64,000 nt of DNA. Origin: Undaria pinnatifida. Its lineage: Eukaryota > Sar > Phaeophyceae > Laminariales > Alariaceae. A program made the translations under genes and the position numbers. Positions 45,841 to 55,627 of this stretch are shown piece after piece. Position 1 is the stretch's first letter. Each line of letters starts with the position of its first letter. The notes under the pieces were generated by a model. The model did no database searches. It was not told the DNA's origin and saw only the letters and a list, made by a program, of their open reading frames with translations. The stretch covers positions 4,150,206 through 4,214,205 of the forward strand of contig JABAKD010000021.1 of NCBI GenBank assembly GCA_012845835.1, written 5' to 3'.

Positions 45841-46149
45841 ACCACTTTTTGCGGTTCTTGAGACAGACGCAGGCGTCATGGGCGTCACAATTCGGGTGGT
45901 CGCGACCGCCGTCGCGGCCACTACGGATAGGATCGCGTGCTTGCGTCGGTGTGCTACCCTGATGACACGCTATAACATCTCGGGAATTCGAAAAAACAAT
46001 TTCCCGTGTGTTGAAATCCCCGTGGCCATACCTCGCGCTTCCAACACGTAAGGAAAAAAGAAAATAAAAAAGAAGAAAAAAGAAGAAAAAAGTCGTTCGA
46101 TTTTTGCCGTGTGGTTTGGTCTTTTCTTGTTCTTCTTTTTTTGCTATTA

Positions 46150-46424
46150 TTGACTGATTCCACGATAGCCCTCCCGAGCACCAGCTATTTTCTTGAAACG
46201 AACGTTTCATGGCTATTCGACACGAGGAAAGAAAGGGTGATATGAAAATTACAATCTTCATATATATTTTTTCTTGTTTGTTTGCAAAGAAAGGACTATC
46301 GAACGATGACGCCGGGGTGGCAAGGGGCGCCGCGTGTTTCAGGAGATACGGCCGGGAGCTGGTTTCGAAACCGGCGATTTCGTTCAAAAGAAGTGTTGGG
46401 TGGGCTACCGTAGTAAGAGTCCAT
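46150..46424 (-). mobile_element. R3 element, full length
   Basis: ACTGATTCCACGATAGCCCT and GTGGGCTACCGTAGTAAG ends; GTTTCAGGAGATACGGCCGG core. Confidence 0.8.
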
Positions 46425-46465
46425 TGTTTATTCCTCGCTAGAGTAGTAATAATATTGTTACACGG

Positions 46466-46800
46466 ACTCGCGCTACGGTAGAGGCTCACAATTTTTTGTT
46501 TCCCTGATATTCCTCAATTCGGGGGCTTAAGACATAGATAGTCTACCCCTCGCCAAAAAAAACTGACTTTTTTTTGGGGAAAAAAAAAAAAAAATACAAC
46601 CGAGCTACAACACCGGGAATGAAAAATCTCAGGGCTTTTTTTATAGGCACACAACAACGAGGATACCACGCAAAAAAAAGAAGGAAAGAAAAAAAATGAC
46701 CCATTTTTCTGACGATTTTGGGTTAACGTTGTAAGACTTTTTTTTTCACCTGACGGCCTATTATTATCTATCATGTCAGATAGTTACAGGCCTTTCGAGG
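46466..46800 (+). mobile_element. R2 element
   Basis: CTCGCGCTACGGTAGAGGCT, CTCAATTCGGGGGCTTAAGA, ACACCGGGAATGAAAAATCT, CAACGAGGATACCACGC, TGACGATTTTGGGTTAACGT. Rich in A and T homopolymers. Confidence 0.7.
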
Positions 46801-47059
46801 ACGTACCTTAACACAGACCCATCCACGGCCCAACCCTCAAAACTTACTTTGAGCAAGAAGGTGCATTTTGAGCAAAATGAAAGGGCAACCCGTTGAGCGG
46901 ACAGACCCACGGCCCAGGCATACTAAAGTATCATATTGCAGAACAATATCTGGCCTTCCAACGATATTGGATTACTGAGTCTCGAAATTCAGGGGGAAAA
47001 AACATTTTTTTTAAAAAAGCACCACCTCTGTAGCAGGCGTACCCACTACCCCCCCCCCC

Positions 47060-47268
47060 CTCCCCCTCCCTTATATAGCGGGTCTTGCAAGGATGCGATT
47101 CACCCTTCATGCGACTTGCAGAACACCTCACGGCGCTTCGTGCTTGGTGCAAAGAATGTCTGCCTGGTGGGTGAAAACCCGACGTGCTCCGTCCCGGCAT
47201 AGGAGGGATGCGAGGGTCTATGCTCATACGACTACGGCCATGCACAAACTGAGTACACCCCCCCCCCC
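47060..47268 (+). mobile_element. R8 element with C-rich tail
   Basis: ATAGCGGGTCTTGCAAGGAT, CACCTCACGGCGCTTCGTGC, GGTGAAAACCCGACGTGCTC, GCATGCACAAACTGAGTAC-type end and then a C run from 47.26 kb. Confidence 0.8.
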
Positions 47269-47530
47269 TCCCCCCCCCTGCCTCAGCTGCGCGGTAGCTG
47301 CCCCCCGCTACCTTTCGGCAGCACCTACTTGCAATGGCACCGGTGCGCGAAAAAATGTCTGCACACCCTTTCAGCTCTCCAAAAGGGTTTTGGGCGCCGT
47401 TTTAGCCGCGCGGTGTAGGGCTGCATGCAGCCGAAGGGACGCCCCAGGCTCCTCCACAACGCAGTCTTGGCTGCTGCCGATGCCCCGACGTTCGAAGGCA
47501 ATCTAGATGCGTGTAACGATACAGGCATAG

Positions 47531-48366
47531 CACTGTCTTCGGCTACAAGAATTTCTGAATGAACGACAGGTAGGTGGCTCCTTGGCAAAAAATCGTCGGA
47601 ATTTCATCACTTTTTTTTCGGTCGTGAAGTAATTTTTTTTGTGTTGTTACAGATACAAGCAGGCGATAGGTTTGTTCATTGTTGATTGGGATAGATAGAG
47701 AGTTAGCGCTGTATTCGGCTACGCAAAGGCTTTTGAGTGACAGACGGGTCCTTTAGCCAAAAAAAAAACGTCGGAATTTCATTCCTTTTTTTTTATTTTT
47801 GCAATAATTTTTTGTGTTGCAGATACAAGAAGTAGGCGATGATAGTAGGTTTGCTCATTGGGATAGAAAGTTAGCACTCACTGCTGTGTTTCGGCTACAA
47901 CAATGAATGGCTTCTGAGTGCGGACGGCCCAAAATTTGTCGGAGTTTCATTTTTTTTTTTTTTTTTTTCCATTATTTTTCTGCGTTAGATACAAGTAGGC
48001 GATAGGTTTGTTCATTGATTGGGATAGAGAGTTAGCGCTGTAGACTATTCGGCTACAGTATACAATGGCTTCTGAGCGCGGACGGCCCAAAAATCATCGG
48101 AATTTCATCCCTCATTTTTTTTTTTTTTTCGCAAAAAAATAAAAGTTTTTTCGTGTTGCAGACACAAGTCTATCTAGGCGATAGATAGTAGGTTCGCTCA
48201 TTGGGATAGAGAGTTAGCGCTGTACCACTGGTATTCGGCTACAATGAATGGCTTCTGAGTGCAGACGGCCCAAATACCGTCGGAATTTCATCCTCTTTTT
48301 TTTCTTTTTGTTGTAATTTTTTGTGTTGCAGATGGTACACTAAGAAGGCGATGATAGTAGGTTTGT
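47531..48366 (+). repeat. ~165-bp satellite, about 5 units, interrupted by R6
   Basis: Units contain GGGATAGAGAGTTAGCGCTG, TATTCGGCTAC, AATGGCTTCTGAGTG, GTCGGAATTTCAT, a T-rich tract and TGTGTTGCAGATACAAG. Unit marks fall at 47688, 47859, 48021, 48200 and, after the R6 insertion, 49141. Several units have a polypyrimidine-NCAG that looks like a 3' splice site; the first also has ACAG|GTAGGT. Confidence 0.85.
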
Positions 48367-48738
48367 GTTATAAGGCTTAGTTTGGGTAAGCTATTGGTTA
48401 ACCTTTTGCAAGTGGTCAAACGGACTAATACCCTTCTAAATTCCTTAACAAATGGCGTCGTCGACAGACCATGGATTTTTGGGTCGTGGGTTCGATCCCC
48501 ACATCCACCATAATAAACTTTTTCAGATTTTCCCATGGCGAACTTGAAAAATACTCTCCCCGGTATCCCCAGGAAATGAAACGGCTTGGATATATTGACA
48601 GGTCCGCCCGTATATCTGGCCGACCTGCTATTCCGCCGTTTCAGGGGGGGAGAGTGTTATAAGGCTTAGTTTGGGTAAGCTATTGGTTAACCAGTTGCAA
48701 GTGGTCAAACGGACTAATACCTCTCTAATTCCTTAACA
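48366..48738 (+). mobile_element. R6 A-B-A element, complete
   Basis: Box A at 48367-48448 (GTTATAAGGCTTAGTTTGGG to AATTCCTTAAC) and 48655-48738 as direct repeats of ~84 bp. Between them: AAATGGCGTCGTCGACAGAC, GTCGTGGGTTCGATCCCCAC ATCCACCA (tRNA T-arm and 3'-end-like), and polypurine AGGGGGGGAGAGT just before the second box A. Inserted in the 165-bp satellite. Confidence 0.85.
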
Positions 48739-49132
48739 TTTGTTAAGGAATTAGTGGGGTATTAGTCCGTTTGACCACTTGCAAAAGGTTAACCAGTTGC
48801 AAGTGATCAAACGGACTAATACCCCACTAATACCTTAACAAATGGCGTCGTCGACAGACCATGGGTTTTTGGGTCGTGGGTTCGATCCCCACATCCACCA
48901 TAATAAACTTTTTCAGATTTCCCCATGGCGAACTTGAAAAATACTCTCCCTGGTATCCCCAGGAAATGAAACGGCTTGGATATTGACAGAGGTCCGCCGT
49001 ATATCCGGCCGACCTGCTATCCCGCCGTTTCAGGGGGGGAGAGTGTTATAAGGCTTAGTTTGGGTAAGCTATTGGTTAACCTTTTGCAAGTGGTCAAACG
49101 GACTAATACCCTTCTAATTTCCTTAACATTTG
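48739..49132 (+). mobile_element. R6 second copy, preceded by inverted box A
   Basis: TTAAGGAATTAGTGGGGTAT ... AAAAGGTTAACC (48747-48792) is an inverted box A. It forms a hairpin with the following direct box A (to 48838). Box B (48839-49047) and a third box A (49048-49130) follow. The satellite resumes right after. Confidence 0.85.
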
Positions 49133-49235
49133 CTTATTATTGGGATAGAGACTTGGCGCTGTATTCGGCTACAATGGCTTCTGAATCGTCGGGGAAAATG
49201 TCGGGTTTTGTTTTTTTCCCCGCATGGTTCTCGTT
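49131..49235 (+). repeat. Continuation of the 165-bp satellite
   Basis: TTATTGGGATAGAGACTTGG CGCTGTATTCGGCTACAATG. Confidence 0.8.
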
Positions 49236-49245
49236 TTGCATGTAC

Positions 49246-49431
49246 AGTAGGTGGCCCTATATAGTGCGGGTCATGTAGTGCGGGTGTCCGATATTGTGCG
49301 GGTGAAATCGTTTGGCACAATATAGACCCCTCTATAGTGGCCGGTTTATATATATTGCGGGGTGCCCGGTATAGTGCCGCGGGTAAATTTTCGTGTCACA
49401 TATGTACCCGCACTATATAGGGCCACCTACT
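49246..49431. mobile_element. R4 element with perfect 26-bp inverted repeats
   Basis: 49246-49271 (AGTAGGTGGCCCTATATAGT...) and 49406-49431 (...ACTATATAGGGCCACCTACT) are exact reverse complements over 26 bp. Internal ATTGTGCGGG, CGTTTGGCACAATATAG and GGTATAGTGCCGCGGG units resemble subterminal R4 repeats. 186 bp, no frame. Confidence 0.92.
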
Positions 49432-49501
49432 CTACCTATATAGGCCATAACGTAGGATTTTTCATCCAGTATACGTACATACGTATAATATAGCAGTTTC
49501 G

Positions 49502-49900
49502 TTTTTCTGGACGACGCATGCTACGGCAGAGGTGTGCGATAGAGTGTCAGCCACGACTCTTCCACGAGTGGCGCGTTTTTTTTTTATTTTTCTGAGTTTG
49601 ACGGGTCTCCTTAACGCCTTCACAACTGGAAACCTCTTTTGGGGACAAATTCACTTGAAGTTAACATATGGAGGGATTTGGGGGCTCTAAATCGTCGGAA
49701 AGCAGCAGGAGTCATTTTTTTTTTTTTTCAAGAATTCTCGGTGTGTACCTAGGCCATGTGGGATTTTTTATCCGGTGTACGTAGCAGTTTTATTTTTCTC
49801 CAAGAAATCAGTTGTTTGGGAGAGGTGTCTAAAGCTCCCCAAATTGAGGAACCTCACAGAAAAAAAGGGGTGCACCTCTATCGCGGCACGCGTCTGACCA
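49502..49900 (-). mobile_element. R2 element with nested R1
   Basis: GACGCATGCTACGGCAGAGG at one end, GTGCACCTCTATCGCGGCAC at the other. R1 sits at 49611-49690 inside CTCC|TTAA, after which R2 resumes with ATCGTCGGAAAGCAGC and later TCCCCAAATTGAGGAACCTC. Confidence 0.8.
49611..49690 (+). mobile_element. R1 element nested in R2
   Basis: TTAACGCCTTCACAACTGGA to GATTTGGGGGCTCTAA. Same R2 target site as at 38.69 kb but in opposite orientation. Confidence 0.85.
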
Positions 49901-50745
49901 TAGTTACGGTGGAGGTCTCTAAGGAGGGACCTTTTTTTGCAGTCTGACCAAAGTTACGGTAGAGAAGTCCCTTTTTGAGAGGTCTTCTTTGCAGTCTGAC
50001 CAAAGTTACGGTAGAGGGGTCCTTTTTTAAGGGACCTTTTTTTGCAGTCTCACCAAAGTTACGGTATGGAGGTCCCCTTTTAAGGGACCTATTTTCCGGT
50101 CTGACCAAAGTCACGGTAGAGAGGTCCTTTTTGAAGGGACCTATTTTCCGGTCTGATCAAAGTTACGGTAGAGAGGTCCCCTTTTAAGGGATTATTTTTT
50201 CGGTCTGACCAAAGCTACGGTATGTGGGTCCCTTTTGAAGGGACCCTTTTTTTGCAGTCTGACCAAAGGTACGGTAGGGAGATCCCCTTTTAAAGTACCT
50301 TTTTTGTAGCCTGACTAAAGTTACGGTAGAGGTCCCTTTTTAAGCGAGCCTTTTTACAGTCTGTCTGACAAAAGTCACGGTAGGGAGGTCCCCTTTTAAG
50401 CGAACTTTTTTGCAGTCTGACCAAAGTTACGGTAAGGGGATCCCTGTTTAAGGTATCTTTTTTTGCAGTCTGACCAAAGTTACGGTAGGGAGGTTCCTTT
50501 TTAAGGGGTCTGTTTTGCAGTCTGACCAAAGTTACGGTAGGGAGGTTCCTTTTTAAGGGACCTTTTTTTGCAGTCTGACCAAAGTTACGGTAGGGGAGGT
50601 CCCCTTTTAAGGGGCCTTTTCTTTGTTGTAAGACCAAAGTTACGGTACCTTTCTTTGCAGTCTGATCAAAGTCATGTTTTTTTTTTTTTTTTTTTTGCCT
50701 TCTGACCAAAGAAAGGTACGGTAGACATGGGCCCAAGATTACGGT
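49892..50745 (+). repeat. ~53-bp minisatellite with internal palindrome, ~17 units
   Basis: Unit: CTGACCAAAGTTACGGTAGG, GAGGTCCCTTTTAAGGGACC, TTTTTTTGCAGT. The GGTCCCTTTTAAGGGACC part is a near-perfect palindrome kept in many units. The array begins directly at the R2 terminus (CACGCGTCTGACC). Confidence 0.93.
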
Positions 50746-51084
50746 AGGTAGGTCCCCTTTTGTGAGGGACCTTTTTTTTGCAGTAGTAGGTCGGGGTCAC
50801 TCACGCGAGTGACGACTCCCCTGTTCCTTGCGAATAACAAGTGGACTTTTCGTGCTGTCTTAATCTTTCGATACGAATCCTTCATGATCTGGGATGGTGC
50901 GTCTACACTGGTATTATTTTTAGCTTGCGCCAAACCAACCACCTAACTAACGTGTTTATTTTGGTCATTGAGGTGCAGAGTCACTCGTGCGAGTATGTAT
51001 GATCAATACCGGTGTGTATGGTATGCATGGCACCCCCTACCCTCGCCAGCTTGCTCTTCTCAAAAACAGTTTGTGGGAGAGATC

Positions 51085-51146
51085 TTGACGCCTTTACAGC
51101 TGGAAACCCTTTTTGAGAAAAAAATACTTGAAGTTTGAGCACGGGG
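51085..51146 (+). mobile_element. R1 fragment
   Basis: TGACGCCTTTACAGCTGGAA to ACTTGAAGTTTGAGCACGGG. Confidence 0.65.
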
Positions 51147-51440
51147 GCCACGACAGAGGCGCACCACTTTTCTTTCTGAGGTTCCTCAGTTTGGGGAGCT
51201 TTAAGACCTCTCCCCAAACAACTGTTTTTTGGAGAACAAAAACAAAACTGCTTCGTACGTACACCGGATGAAAAATCCCACGTTATTACATGGCTTAGGT
51301 ACACAACGAGAATCACGCAAAGAGAAAAAAAAGAAGAAAAAAAAATGTTGATTTTCCGACGATTTTGGGTCATTCAGAAAAAAAAAAAAAAAAAAAATGG
51401 CCAGAGAACGTGCTACCTCCATCGTGTCACGCGTGAGTTA
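51146..51440 (+). mobile_element. R2 element
   Basis: GGGCCACGACAGAGGCGCAC, GTTCCTCAGTTTGGGGAGCT, ACACCGGATGAAAAATCCCA, CACAACGAGAATCACGC, GTGCTACCTCCATCGTGTCA. Confidence 0.75.
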
Positions 51441-51580
51441 GTACGCGGGGAGGGATTTGGGGGCTCTAAAGGGGGTTAAGCTCCCAAAATTGAGGAAGGT
51501 TCACCTACCTCGCAGAATAAAAAAGGTGGTGGTGCATTTTTACTCTCTCTTATGATATCGTAGCACGCGTCTTAAAAACC
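51441..51580 (+). mobile_element. R1 3' end joined to R2 at its TTAA
   Basis: R1 tail GGGGGCTCTAAAGGGGGTTA AGCTCCCAAAATTGAGGAAG: R1 ends at TTAA and the R2 sequence GCTCCC-AAATTGAGGAA continues. R2 then runs to ATCGTAGCACGCGTCTT. Confidence 0.75.
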
Positions 51581-51643
51581 GTTTTGCCCCCCAAACTAGT
51601 CCTAATTATTATTTACTTATTTTTTTTCGGGGGGGGGTTAATT

Positions 51644-51724
51644 ATAACCCTTTCAAAACCCACCCTTCACTAAGTTCAAGTAGTTTTGTCCCCCAAAAAG
51701 GATTTTGAGTAGTGAAAGCGTTGA
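51644..51724 (-). mobile_element. R1 element, ends decayed
   Basis: TAACCCTTTCAAAACCCACC to GAGTAGTGAAAGCGTTGAG. Confidence 0.7.
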
Positions 51725-51775
51725 GAAAAGGTGTATAAAGCGCTCCGAAAAGAGAAAAGCCTCAGAAAAGCAACC

Positions 51776-52290
51776 GTGAGCCGCGACGGGAGATCCATGC
51801 CACGATGGAGGTTGTTGTGGTGTTCTCGTGGGAGCCAAACGAAGTGTGAGATATGGGATACGGCTGGATACAAAAGGGTTTCACATGCCTTCAAAGGCAT
51901 GTGTGTTACGGTATTCCCCTGTGGGAGCCTAACAAGGCGTAAGATATGGCATACGGCTGGATATAAAAGGGTTTTCACATGTCTTTGAAGACGTGTGTGT
52001 TGTGGGATTCCCCTGGGAGCCTAACAAGGCGTGAGATGCGGGAAACGGCTGGGTATAAAAGGGTTTCACATGCCTTTGAAGGCATGTGCGTATAGGAAAA
52101 AAGGGGATGGTGATTTTGCCTCTCGCGGAATTGAACGCTATTCGGTTTGTCCGTGGCGTGTGTGGAACTAAGACAAGAGCTTATCTACGAGTACAAGAGT
52201 GAGCGACCAACGTGGAACCTGCCTGGTAGAGAAACCTGCAAAAGGGTGGCCCGTGTCTGTATCAGCCCTTTTAATCTTATGTTAAGGTGT
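51776..52290 (+). repeat. R13 element with ~95-bp tandem of hairpin units
   Basis: Three units of ACGGCTGGATAYAAAAGGGT, TTCACATGCCTTTGAAGGCA and GGGAGCCTAACAAGGCGTGA (51.84-52.09 kb). Each has a palindrome CATGCCTTTGAAGGCATG. The rest (CGCGGAATTGAACGCTATTC ... GGAACCTGCCTGGTAGAGAA) is shared with 30.07-30.44 kb, where the unit occurs once. Confidence 0.85.
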
Positions 52291-52600
52291 ACACCACTTT
52301 TTTTTCTGAAAAAGGTTCCTCGATTCGGGAGCTTAAGACTTCTCGCCCAAAAAACCGAAATTTGGAGAAAAATAAAAAACCGCTACATACAGCAGAGTAG
52401 TACTGGGTGAAAAAAAATCCCACAACTACTTTAGTTAAGTACACAACGAAAATGAATCATGCCTAAAACAAAAAAATAAGTTCTTTTTTCCCGTTTTTTT
52501 CTCGACGAATCTGGGTTAAGGAACCCCGTCGTTCAGAAAACGAAATAGCCAAAAAACGGTATACCTTAATGTTTCTATCGTAGCGCGCGTGACCCGTCGC
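52290..52600 (+). mobile_element. R2 element
   Basis: AAGGTGTACACCACTTTTTT, TCCTCGATTCGGGAGCTTAA, AAAATCCCACAACTAC, ACACAACGAAAATGAATCAT, CGACGAATCTGGGTTAAGGA, ATCGTAGCGCGCGTGAC. Confidence 0.75.
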
Positions 52601-53014
52601 ATGCGTCTCTCGGCCGATAGATCACCAGCCAAGGGCGCTCTGACGCGTGTCAAAATGGAGGAGAGGTGTATATAGCACTCTTTTTCGACGTTTTTTTATT
52701 TTATTTTTTTTCGCCGAACGCCTACATTGTCGGAAATCGATAAAGAAAAAAAATTGCAATGTCGTTTTGCTTGTGAACCTCTGGCACAGTAGAGGCCCAT
52801 GGGTTTTGTTCATCGGTTTGCGTTATTTTAGCTTTATTACTCATTTTGTTTTTAGTTCTAGTTTTTTTGAAGGGTGGGGTCTTGAGTCCCTCACGCAAGG
52901 AGCCTGAGAAAACAACCGATGCACTTCTACAGCAGTAGCTTGTGTGTCCCTTTTGGAGGCGTTTTTTTGACGAGTTTTTGGGGGTGAGGGCTAACGTGTA
53001 GATACGCAGAAATA

Positions 53015-53575
53015 GTGACACTTCGAGAGACTTTCACGGGCCACGTATTGCGGGTCGTGTCGGTTTCGGTTCGGCTCGGGCTGGCCCGATCCGACCCGAC
53101 CCGACCCGGCCCGACCCGACCCGACCCGACCCGACCCGACCCGACCCGACCCGACCCGACCCGACCCGACCCGACCCGACCCGACCCGACCCGACCCGAC
53201 CCGACCCGACCCGACCCGACCCGACCCGACCCGACCCGACCCGACCCGACCCGACCCGACCCGATCCGACCCGACCCGACCCGACCCGACCCGACCCGAC
53301 CCGACCCGACCCGACCCGACCCGACCCGACCCGACCCGACCCGACCCGACCCGACCCGACCCGACCCGACTCGACCCGACCCGACCCGACCCGACCCGAC
53401 CCGACCCGACCCGACCCGACCCGACCCGACCCGACCCGACCCGACCCGACCCGACCCGACCCGACCCGACCCGACTCGACCCGACCCGACCCGACCCGGC
53501 CCAACCCGGCCCGTGAGTTTTGAGGAACTTTCCGGATCCACCCCGTGAAATTTGAAGCACCTACGTCCTGATCCG
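53015..53575 (+). repeat. R10 element with a ~420-bp (CCCGA)n array
   Basis: ACTTTCACGGGCCACGTATT, GGTTTCGGTTCGGCTCGGGC, then CCCGA units at about 53085-53505 with only isolated substitutions, then GTGAGTTTTGAGGAACTTTC. Frames open up to 241 codons on both strands are an artefact of the stop-free unit. Confidence 0.95.
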
Positions 53576-53587
53576 ACCGGACTCGAC

Positions 53588-53727
53588 CGTCGATATGTTA
53601 AAATCTTCGTTGTTGGCAACAAAATACACCGCGTGCTGCCCGCCATCGGCAATCGAGTCTACGAGCGTATACATCGGCCCCGAGCTGTGGTACACACGCC
53701 CAAAGCCACATCCAACGCTCCTGGCTC
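53588..53727 (-). CDS. Candidate 140-bp exon of an unrecognised gene
   Basis: The minus strand has a strong acceptor (TTTCCTTTCAG|GAGCC), then an open 140-bp segment of protein-like composition (GCGFGRVYHSSGPMYTLVDS; IADGGQHAVYFVANNEDF). It ends at a weaker donor-like ACG|GTCGAG before the R10 array. It is not part of any repeat family here. I recognise no domain and found no neighbouring exon in frame. It may be a surviving exon of a gene broken by R10, or a captured fragment. Confidence 0.4.
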
Positions 53728-54074
53728 CTGAAAGGAAACTCATGAATGGAACTTGGTCTAAGGTGTAGGGTGCATGTTCTGTGTTTACAATTTTTGCTAT
53801 CTTCCGGGGATGATTGGAGTCGCACCGAAAATCACGATTTTTGCTTCCGTTTTTTTTGTGGGGGGGGGGGGGGGGAGAGGCGGCGGTTTAGCCCGTGTAC
53901 GCTATGCGACGGAGGTGACTACACCAGGTTCATTGGCACGAGTGACTCTCATCAGCCACTGGAAAAATATACTAACCTCCCTAACTAACGCAGGGTGCCG
54001 CGTCATTTTTTAGGGTCTCCACCCTTTTGGAGCCTATTTTTTGTTCTTTGTTTTTTTTTTGTTTTCCATATTCC

Positions 54075-54285
54075 CATTCGTTATCCTCGCACTACTTACT
54101 CTCTCGCCCTCCCTCTCCCGGCGGTAGTAGCTCGGATCCGGGGCCACATATAGCGGGCCATCCTTCCCCCTCCCCACCACGGCACGTGCCTTCGTTTCAA
54201 TCGCGAGAATAGCTCAGCATTTTCTTCCCTCTCGTCGACTCGCGCGTCGAATCCATGTACAGCGATATTACAAAGTATTCGCACG
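54075..54285 (-). repeat. R12 dispersed repeat
   Basis: CCCATTCGTTATCCTCGCAC, AGCTCGGATCCGGGGCCACA, TAGCGGGCCATCCTTCCCCC, CGACTCGCGCGTCGAAT. Confidence 0.65.
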
Positions 54286-54299
54286 TTCTTATCATGATG

Positions 54300-54912
54300 C
54301 GAGCATGCAGCCCACGGCAGAAGCGCAAGCTGTGCGCATTATGCCTCTTGCAGGGTAGCTTGCATTGGAGTTCGACTGCAAAATCGACGCCAGCTAATTA
54401 ATCTAGCGGGGCTCGGGTTTCCTTCGTGTGTGTGAATACAATCGTCGGTTTTATTCGGGTCAATGTTTCCCTCTAAATGGATCCCTATCTACCGAAAAGA
54501 GGGCTCCGGCCGTTCAGACCATGTCTTGAATAGCCAAAAGGTGCTGGAAAATCGTCGTCAGCGGTACTGGTTCGTGTAAAGGTTGCTGCAATTGTCAGAT
54601 TTATGCGTCATTTTTTTCCCTCGCTGTGAAAGCCCCACAGGCCCAAAAGGACAAAGGAGCCCCGTCGTTCAGAGAACGCTTGGCCCAAGACGTGCTACCT
54701 CGATCGTAACACACGTCCAAAAGTTGCCGACGGCGCCCCTTTCGGCAAACACTATACATTAGGAAACCCTCAACACACTCATATATATATTATGTGCCGA
54801 CTTCAGCCGACCAATAAAAACACGAAAAAAAAAAATAGGCGGTATACAGGGGGTAGTGCGGATTGTCCCCTCTATCGTTGGGATGGAGCGGTACTTCCCT
54901 CCCCCTTCCCCC
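54300..54912. other. No gene seen; R2 terminal fragment
   Basis: An R2-like tail (CGTCGTTCAGAGAACG, GTGCTACCTCGATCGTAACA) lies at 54.65-54.72 kb. The remainder is unassigned. Confidence 0.4.
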
Positions 54913-55115
54913 GCACCTTGGCCGCAGACGGCGAAACAGGACGGGGAAAGGATAAGCAAACAATTTATATGTAATACATGGAAGAAGCGTAATGAGCGCC
55001 CAATAATTGTTGGAGATGTCTCTATTGCGAGTAGGAACGGTGCTCCGTCTCGAAAGGGATGTGTGGTCAATGGTCAAATGACTAAGGCAAGCAACAAGTG
55101 AGCCCCCCCCCCCCC
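54912..55115 (+). mobile_element. R9 element with poly(C) end
   Basis: CACCTTGGCCGCAGACGGCG, GAGATGTCTCTATTGCGAGT, GGTGCTCCGTCTCGAAAGGG, GTGTGGTCAATGGTCAAATG, AACAAGTGAG then a C run (55104-55116). Confidence 0.8.
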
Positions 55116-55627
55116 GCGCGCACCGTACGTAGTGCGAAGTGTGCTCTCCGTTGAAAAAGCATCTACTGCTCCCCCCCCCCCCCTCCCTTTCCCCACGCCC
55201 TCCGTACAGCAGTGCGTCTTGCTCTTTTTACTGGAATTCAGCAACTCTGTATCTGTACTCCCCACCATATTATATATATATATATGTTGGGTTGGCGTCG
55301 GTTGGCAACGACACCCTGTAAAACACGCCGCTCACTACATGCGCTACTGTAGACCAACCACACCAGAGCGTACCGTTTTTTTGTTTTGTTTTGTTTTTGG
55401 CGCGGTCGATCACAGCTAGCGGTCGAGTTGCCTCATCTCATCTCATCTGCACGGTCCATCGAGAACTTTTACCCCGCACAAGGGAAATTATCGCGCATCA
55501 CGTCATGTTCATGGTAGGACAACCCACGAAGCAGTAGCATTAGTACTCCCAGTCGCTGTCTCTGGTCGAAGTGACCATACCTAGAAATTAAACGAAGTTA
55601 TTGAAGCTGTCATATCCACATGCAAGT

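Noticed and set aside
45593..46489. 298-codon minus-strand frame, the longest in the window
   Set aside because: It crosses the 45-bp tandem repeat, A/T-rich spacer and an R3 element. Parts of its translation recur in other R3 copies in broken frames.
48440..48510. A functional tRNA gene
   Set aside because: A T-arm and a CCA-like end are present, but there is no complementary acceptor strand upstream and no proper D or anticodon arm. It belongs to the repeated R6 box B.
52927..53652. 241- and 189-codon frames over the second GACCC array
   Set aside because: Same artefact; the frame enters repeat flank on both sides and no domain is seen.
54912..55115. Conserved minus-strand peptide (RRSTVP-NRD) in R9 copies
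   Set aside because: Conservation is explained by recent copies of the same element. Frames differ in extent and end in unrelated flank.
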